64,000 nucleotides of DNA, taken from positions 1 through 64,000 of the forward strand of contig PCBG01000014.1 in NCBI GenBank assembly GCA_002731315.1, read 5' to 3'. Positions 60,649-64,000 of this stretch are shown one piece after another (the first letter of the stretch is position 1; each line of letters opens with the position of its first letter). The notes below the pieces were generated by a model, which ran no database searches, was not told the DNA's origin, and was given only the letters and a program-made list of their open reading frames with translations. Position numbers and translations under genes: made by a program. The stretch is from Rhodospirillaceae bacterium (lineage in GTDB: Bacteria; Pseudomonadota; Alphaproteobacteria; Puniceispirillales; Puniceispirillaceae).

Positions 60649-61533
60649 TTATCTAGGTCCTGAGCGTGCAGTTGGTTGCACTGGCCCTCTTCTGATTATA
60701 GAAATCTGGCGTCCCGAATCGGGCAGATGATCATGTGTGGCGCGTCGGTGTGAAAAAAAAGGCAGAGAATCGGCATTCGGTTTGCCAGCGTCATCGGCAT
60801 CGCCATAGGTGTCGATACCACAGTCATGAATGGTACGGACATCACAGCCCCGTAACTGATGGCGCACTAGGGCAGGCAGGTCGAAACGGAAATGATCGGC
60901 CCCGTCTGCTGCAAAGCAGCCTGCGGCCTGATCCTGCAGCGCTTCAGGCATCAGCGCCAGTGCCTCTTCCCGCCGCTCGGCACCAACCTGATAGCTTGGC
61001 TGTCGGATGGTTGGGCCCATCACAGCGATTATGTCGCCGGCATGGGCGTGGCGCATGGCATTGACCGTTGCCGCGACAATGCCGGACACGGCGCCGCGCC
61101 AGCCTGCATGACAGGCCCCGATCACGGCGCCGGCGGCATCGGTGAGAAGCAACGGGAGGCAATCTGCTGTCAGAATAGTTAGCGCCAGATCATGGCGGGT
61201 AGTGACCATGCCATCGGCCCGTGGCATGGCATTATGATCTTCGGGTGCTGGTGCGTCTGTATGCAGACAAACCACCCCATGTACCTGATAGACGGCGGCA
61301 AGCTGTTCTGACGCCAACGCCAGCGCGCCTGCGGCGGCGGCGCGGTTACGGCTGACCAGCGCATGGTCGTCGGCCGACCCGAACCCGCAATTCAAGCTTT
61401 CATATATGCCGCTGCTATGTCCATCTGCGGCCGAGAAAAACCCGTGCGGGGCAATCGCACTAGTGGCGGGGTGATGTAGAAATCGGGGTGGGCCGCCGGC
61501 AATCACAAAGCCGTTTTGCGTCTGCAATGTCAT
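60649..61533 (-). CDS. pgeF: Peptidoglycan editing factor / polyphenol oxidase family (PgeF)
   Basis: A 294-residue protein of the YfiH/PgeF family with the motif IGACHAGWRGAVSGIV (Cys and His of the active centre) and a second His in VYQVHG. Such proteins hydrolyse misincorporated UDP-MurNAc-Ser in E. coli or act as laccase-like or purine-nucleoside enzymes in others. It overlaps midA by 4 bp. Confidence 0.92.
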   Translation of the reverse strand: MTLQTQNGFVIAGGPPRFLHHPATSAIAPHGFFSAADGHSSGIYESLNCGFGSADDHALVSRNRAAAAGALALASEQLAAVYQVHGVVCLHTDAPAPEDHNAMPRADGMVTTRHDLALTILTADCLPLLLTDAAGAVIGACHAGWRGAVSGIVAATVNAMRHAHAGDIIAVMGPTIRQPSYQVGAERREEALALMPEALQDQAAGCFAADGADHFRFDLPALVRHQLRGCDVRTIHDCGIDTYGDADDAGKPNADSLPFFSHRRATHDHLPDSGRQISIIRRGPVQPTARSGPR

Positions 61534-62657
61534 TGGCTGTCTTGCTCAAATCCGGGTGGTGTCCCGTCCCCTTGGGGGACCAGCAAGGCCACTTTGAAAA
61601 CCGCGCCCATCTGCCCTGGGCTGGTCAGCCGATCAATGGCGGCCAGCAATGCGCGTCGTGTTTCGGGCGTGGCCATTTTTCCGGCCTGTTCGGCGCGCGC
61701 TGCCAGCCCGATCCGCATCAGGAACTGGCCTTGTGGAACGGGCGGGACGAGACGTGCCCCGGCTGCTGATGCGGCTTTTTCAAGAGCGGCAAAATCCACC
61801 CAGTGGGACACGTCAGCCTGTCCGGGCGCGTTAAAGATATCAACCGGTCTATGGTCTGCCACAGCCTGCAGGCTGTCACCGGGATTGCCGTTACGTCCAT
61901 AATCGATAATAAGCACCGCACCGCCATGTTGCGCCACCTGCCGTGCCAGTGCGGCGATCACAAGATCGGCCTGCGGGCAGTGTTCCAGGACCGTACCATT
62001 CGCAGCTGGACCACATCCGTTTTCCATGCCTTTCATGGCAGCATTTTCTGTTATCGACGGGCCGATGGTAAAGCCCAGCCGTCCGTCAATGATGCCAACC
62101 TGGCGTTGGCGCCAATTACCGTCGTGCAGCACAAGCTGTGCCACTGGCAAGGCATCGAAAAACTCGTTCGCAATGCCAAAGACGGGCCCGCCAGTGGCAG
62201 CCAAAAGGTCCGCTATGTCATCATGCCAGCTGGCGGTTGTCTTGATCCTGTCAGTCTGGATGGTGCTGGCCTGAAGGCGCCGTAACGCGTGACCGGCTTC
62301 AAGGAAATGAAGTGGCAGGTCGGTCAACGCCGGCATCAATTGCGACCAGACATGCCGCATGTCGCGCATTAGCGTTCCCCGTCCGGGGCCAAGCTCGATG
62401 ATCGCCGCGTCTTCCGGGGATCCCGCAAGGTTGTAGATATCTGCCAAATACAGCCCACACATTTCGCCGAACAGCCCGGATATCTCGGGCGCGGTGATGA
62501 AATCGCCAACAGCGCCAAACGGGTCGGCCTGCTGGTAATAGCCGTCCTGCGGGTCAGTAAGGCAGGCAGTCATGAATGTATCGACACCCATAGGCCCATC
62601 CTCTTGAATACGGCTCATCAGCCTGTCAGCAAGGGCAGTTAGAACGCCGGCCGTCAT
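61530..62657 (-). CDS. SAM-dependent methyltransferase, MidA/NDUFAF7 family
   Basis: A 375-residue protein of the DUF185 class whose mitochondrial relative methylates a complex I subunit. It has GVDTFMTACLTDPQDGYYQQ near the start, the SAM-binding GPGRGTLMRDM, and FDALPVAQLVL in the middle. The start at 62657 overlaps lgt by 4 bp (ATGA). The bacterial substrate is unknown. Confidence 0.92.
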   Translation of the reverse strand: MTAGVLTALADRLMSRIQEDGPMGVDTFMTACLTDPQDGYYQQADPFGAVGDFITAPEISGLFGEMCGLYLADIYNLAGSPEDAAIIELGPGRGTLMRDMRHVWSQLMPALTDLPLHFLEAGHALRRLQASTIQTDRIKTTASWHDDIADLLAATGGPVFGIANEFFDALPVAQLVLHDGNWRQRQVGIIDGRLGFTIGPSITENAAMKGMENGCGPAANGTVLEHCPQADLVIAALARQVAQHGGAVLIIDYGRNGNPGDSLQAVADHRPVDIFNAPGQADVSHWVDFAALEKAASAAGARLVPPVPQGQFLMRIGLAARAEQAGKMATPETRRALLAAIDRLTSPGQMGAVFKVALLVPQGDGTPPGFEQDSQ

Positions 62658-63454
62658 CCCGGCAGGCCTGAGGTCTGGCGCCGCCGCATGAGGATATAGA
62701 CCCCACCAGCGATCATCGGCAGGCATAATAGCTGGCCCATCGTGACAAGCCCCAATAGCGTGCCAAGATGGGGGTCAGGTTCGCGCACATATTCGATCAG
62801 GAAACGAGCGCTGCCATAGCTGATCAGCAGCACAGATGAAAGACGGCCGGTAATTGCTAGCCACCCCCGTTGATAGCCAAACAGCATGAGGCCGCCAAGA
62901 ATAAGGCCTTCCAGCCCAGCTTCATAGAGCTGGCTTGGATGGCGTGGAAGACCGTCACTTCCCGGAAAGACCATGCCCCAGGGCAGGTCTGTTACTCGGC
63001 CATAAAGCTCGGCATTGACGAAATTCGAAAGCCGCCCAAGGCAAAGGCCGATCGGTACGACCATTGCCACCCGGTCGCTGACAGTGAAGATTGAAATACC
63101 GCGACGCGCCGAAAACAGCCACATCGCAAGAATCACGCCAAAAAGCCCACCATGAAAGGCCATGCCGCCTTGCCATATTTTCAGAATTTCTAGCGGGTTA
63201 GCCAGATAAAAGCCGACTTGATAGAACAGACAAAATCCCATACGTCCCCCAAGGAGCACGCCAATCAGCACATGGTTTAAAAGGCTTTCAATGCCTGCTA
63301 AATCAATGGGGCCTGCGCGCTGCGCCTCGCGCCTTAGAATCCAGTAACCGCCGACCAGCCCGAGGATATAGGCAAGCGCATACCAGCGAATACCAACCCC
63401 GCCAAAGCTAATCAGAAAAGGGTCGAATTCCGGGAGGATGATTCCTGTTGTCAT
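62654..63454 (-). CDS. lgt: Prolipoprotein diacylglyceryl transferase
   Basis: Transfers diacylglyceryl to the lipobox Cys of prolipoproteins in the inner membrane. The 266-residue protein has seven helices, the catalytic-His-containing GGMAFHGGLFG and the signature GRLSNFVNAELYGR (usual GRxGNFxNxE). It starts the operon lgt-midA-pgeF. Confidence 0.97.
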   Translation of the reverse strand: MTTGIILPEFDPFLISFGGVGIRWYALAYILGLVGGYWILRREAQRAGPIDLAGIESLLNHVLIGVLLGGRMGFCLFYQVGFYLANPLEILKIWQGGMAFHGGLFGVILAMWLFSARRGISIFTVSDRVAMVVPIGLCLGRLSNFVNAELYGRVTDLPWGMVFPGSDGLPRHPSQLYEAGLEGLILGGLMLFGYQRGWLAITGRLSSVLLISYGSARFLIEYVREPDPHLGTLLGLVTMGQLLCLPMIAGGVYILMRRRQTSGLPG

Positions 63455-63676
63455 TCGCTTGTCCAGCTCCTGCTGTGGTCTCTGCCGGACTGATCATGCC
63501 GGGACACGGCACGCCAAACCTGTTGCACCCGGCGGTACAATATCGCAAAGCGTAGGCCAGTGGTATTGGAAAGCGCCGCGTATTGCTCTAGATATAGAAA
63601 GCCGGCGACAGCCAAAGGCAGTTTTATTTCAGCAGCGCATCAACCTTAGGGGATGCGTGACCAGGGGGAGAAGGTG

Positions 63677-63991
63677 ATGCGCGCGCGTCCGGGATTCATA
63701 TCTGATCTTGCACAGGTGGCCAACGGGGCGGCATCTGCATTCAGCAGTATGCGCGAGGAAATCGAAAACATTGTTTCTGCACGAACAGAGCGTGCCTTGA
63801 ACGCGCGCGGTCTTGTGACGCGTGAGGAGTTTGACGCTCTGAGGACACGGCATGAAGCATTGGCGGCCCGCCTTGCCGCCATAGAAGCGGATCGGGCGGC
63901 AGCGCAGCCAAAACAGCCAGCAGCCAAGCCACCCGCGAAAGCGAAAAAGGCTGCAAGCAAATCTGCTGCTGACAAAAGCAGTAAAAGCTGA
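63677..63991 (+). CDS. Ubiquinone biosynthesis accessory factor UbiK family (BMFP)
   Basis: A 104-residue coiled-coil protein of the YqiC/UbiK group: FISDLAQVANGAASAFSSM and LVTREEFDALRTRHEALAAR (the BMFP coil). A basic Ala/Lys/Pro tail follows (~80-104). UbiK assists assembly of the ubiquinone synthesis complex. ATG 63677 has GGGGGAGAAGG just upstream. It is divergent from lgt. Confidence 0.88.
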   Translation: MRARPGFISDLAQVANGAASAFSSMREEIENIVSARTERALNARGLVTREEFDALRTRHEALAARLAAIEADRAAAQPKQPAAKPPAKAKKAASKSAADKSSKS

Positions 63992-64000
63992 CGGTTTTAC

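Noticed and set aside
1..64000. CRISPR arrays, tRNA or rRNA genes, insertion sequences
   Set aside because: Both strands were read in gaps; none was recognised. The only regular tandem repeat is in-frame within fliK.

Overview
The window looks like a chromosomal piece of a free-living marine alphaproteobacterium, most likely of the SAR116 (Puniceispirillum-like) group. This rests on moderate GC, alphaproteobacterial-style genes (petABC, the TIGR02186/TauE pair, a DUF1285/NUDIX/CCA transferase run, triple bactofilins, a CtrA-type box), a Na+-type PomAB stator and a DmdA-like protein. The assignment is made from remembered protein families; no database search was run. No tRNA, rRNA, CRISPR array, insertion sequence or prophage was seen.

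Bases 1-31.6 kb are a flagellar region. It has the 5' end of a flagellin gene (1-59, minus), fliD, a CLC channel, fliS and a fliT-like gene, and two divergent sigma-54 activators (FleQ-like 5633-6727, minus; FleT-like 7062-8237, plus). The second activator opens a long colinear cluster fliE-F-G-H-I-J-K-L-M-N-O-P-Q-R-flhB (8.2-22.8 kb). Directly after flhB come four small genes of unknown role (22.8-25.0 kb). Then follow chrA, a pomAB stator pair and rpoN (sigma-54) itself. Seven sites fit the sigma-54 -24/-12 pattern (GG-N10-GC): upstream of fliD, the FleT-like gene (two in tandem), fliK, fliL, fliO and pomA. A full TTAA-N7-TTAA CtrA box lies upstream of rpoN. Together these suggest a cascade CtrA -> RpoN -> FleQ/FleT -> structural genes.

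Bases 31.7-36.9 kb hold small regulatory-looking proteins (two single-domain cyclic-nucleotide-binding-like proteins), a lipoprotein, and a cell-shape module: an M23 peptidase plus a membrane partner, divergent from three tandem bactofilins.

Bases 37.0-46.4 kb are a metabolic accessory stretch: a LysR regulator, GST, HAD hydrolase, DOPA-dioxygenase-like protein, ferredoxin reductase, threonine aldolase and a DmdA/GcvT-family protein. They are interleaved with three decayed genes (a TetR regulator, an aldehyde dehydrogenase and an EamA/RarD transporter).

Bases 46.4-64.0 kb are mostly housekeeping: cyclophilin, a universal stress protein, a TSUP exporter pair, DUF1285/NUDIX/cca, hemF, the cytochrome bc1 operon petABC, dienelactone hydrolase, ychF-pth-rplY-prs, pgeF-midA-lgt and ubiK. 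A 22-codon lipobox-bearing micro-ORF sits directly downstream of pgeF in the lgt operon.
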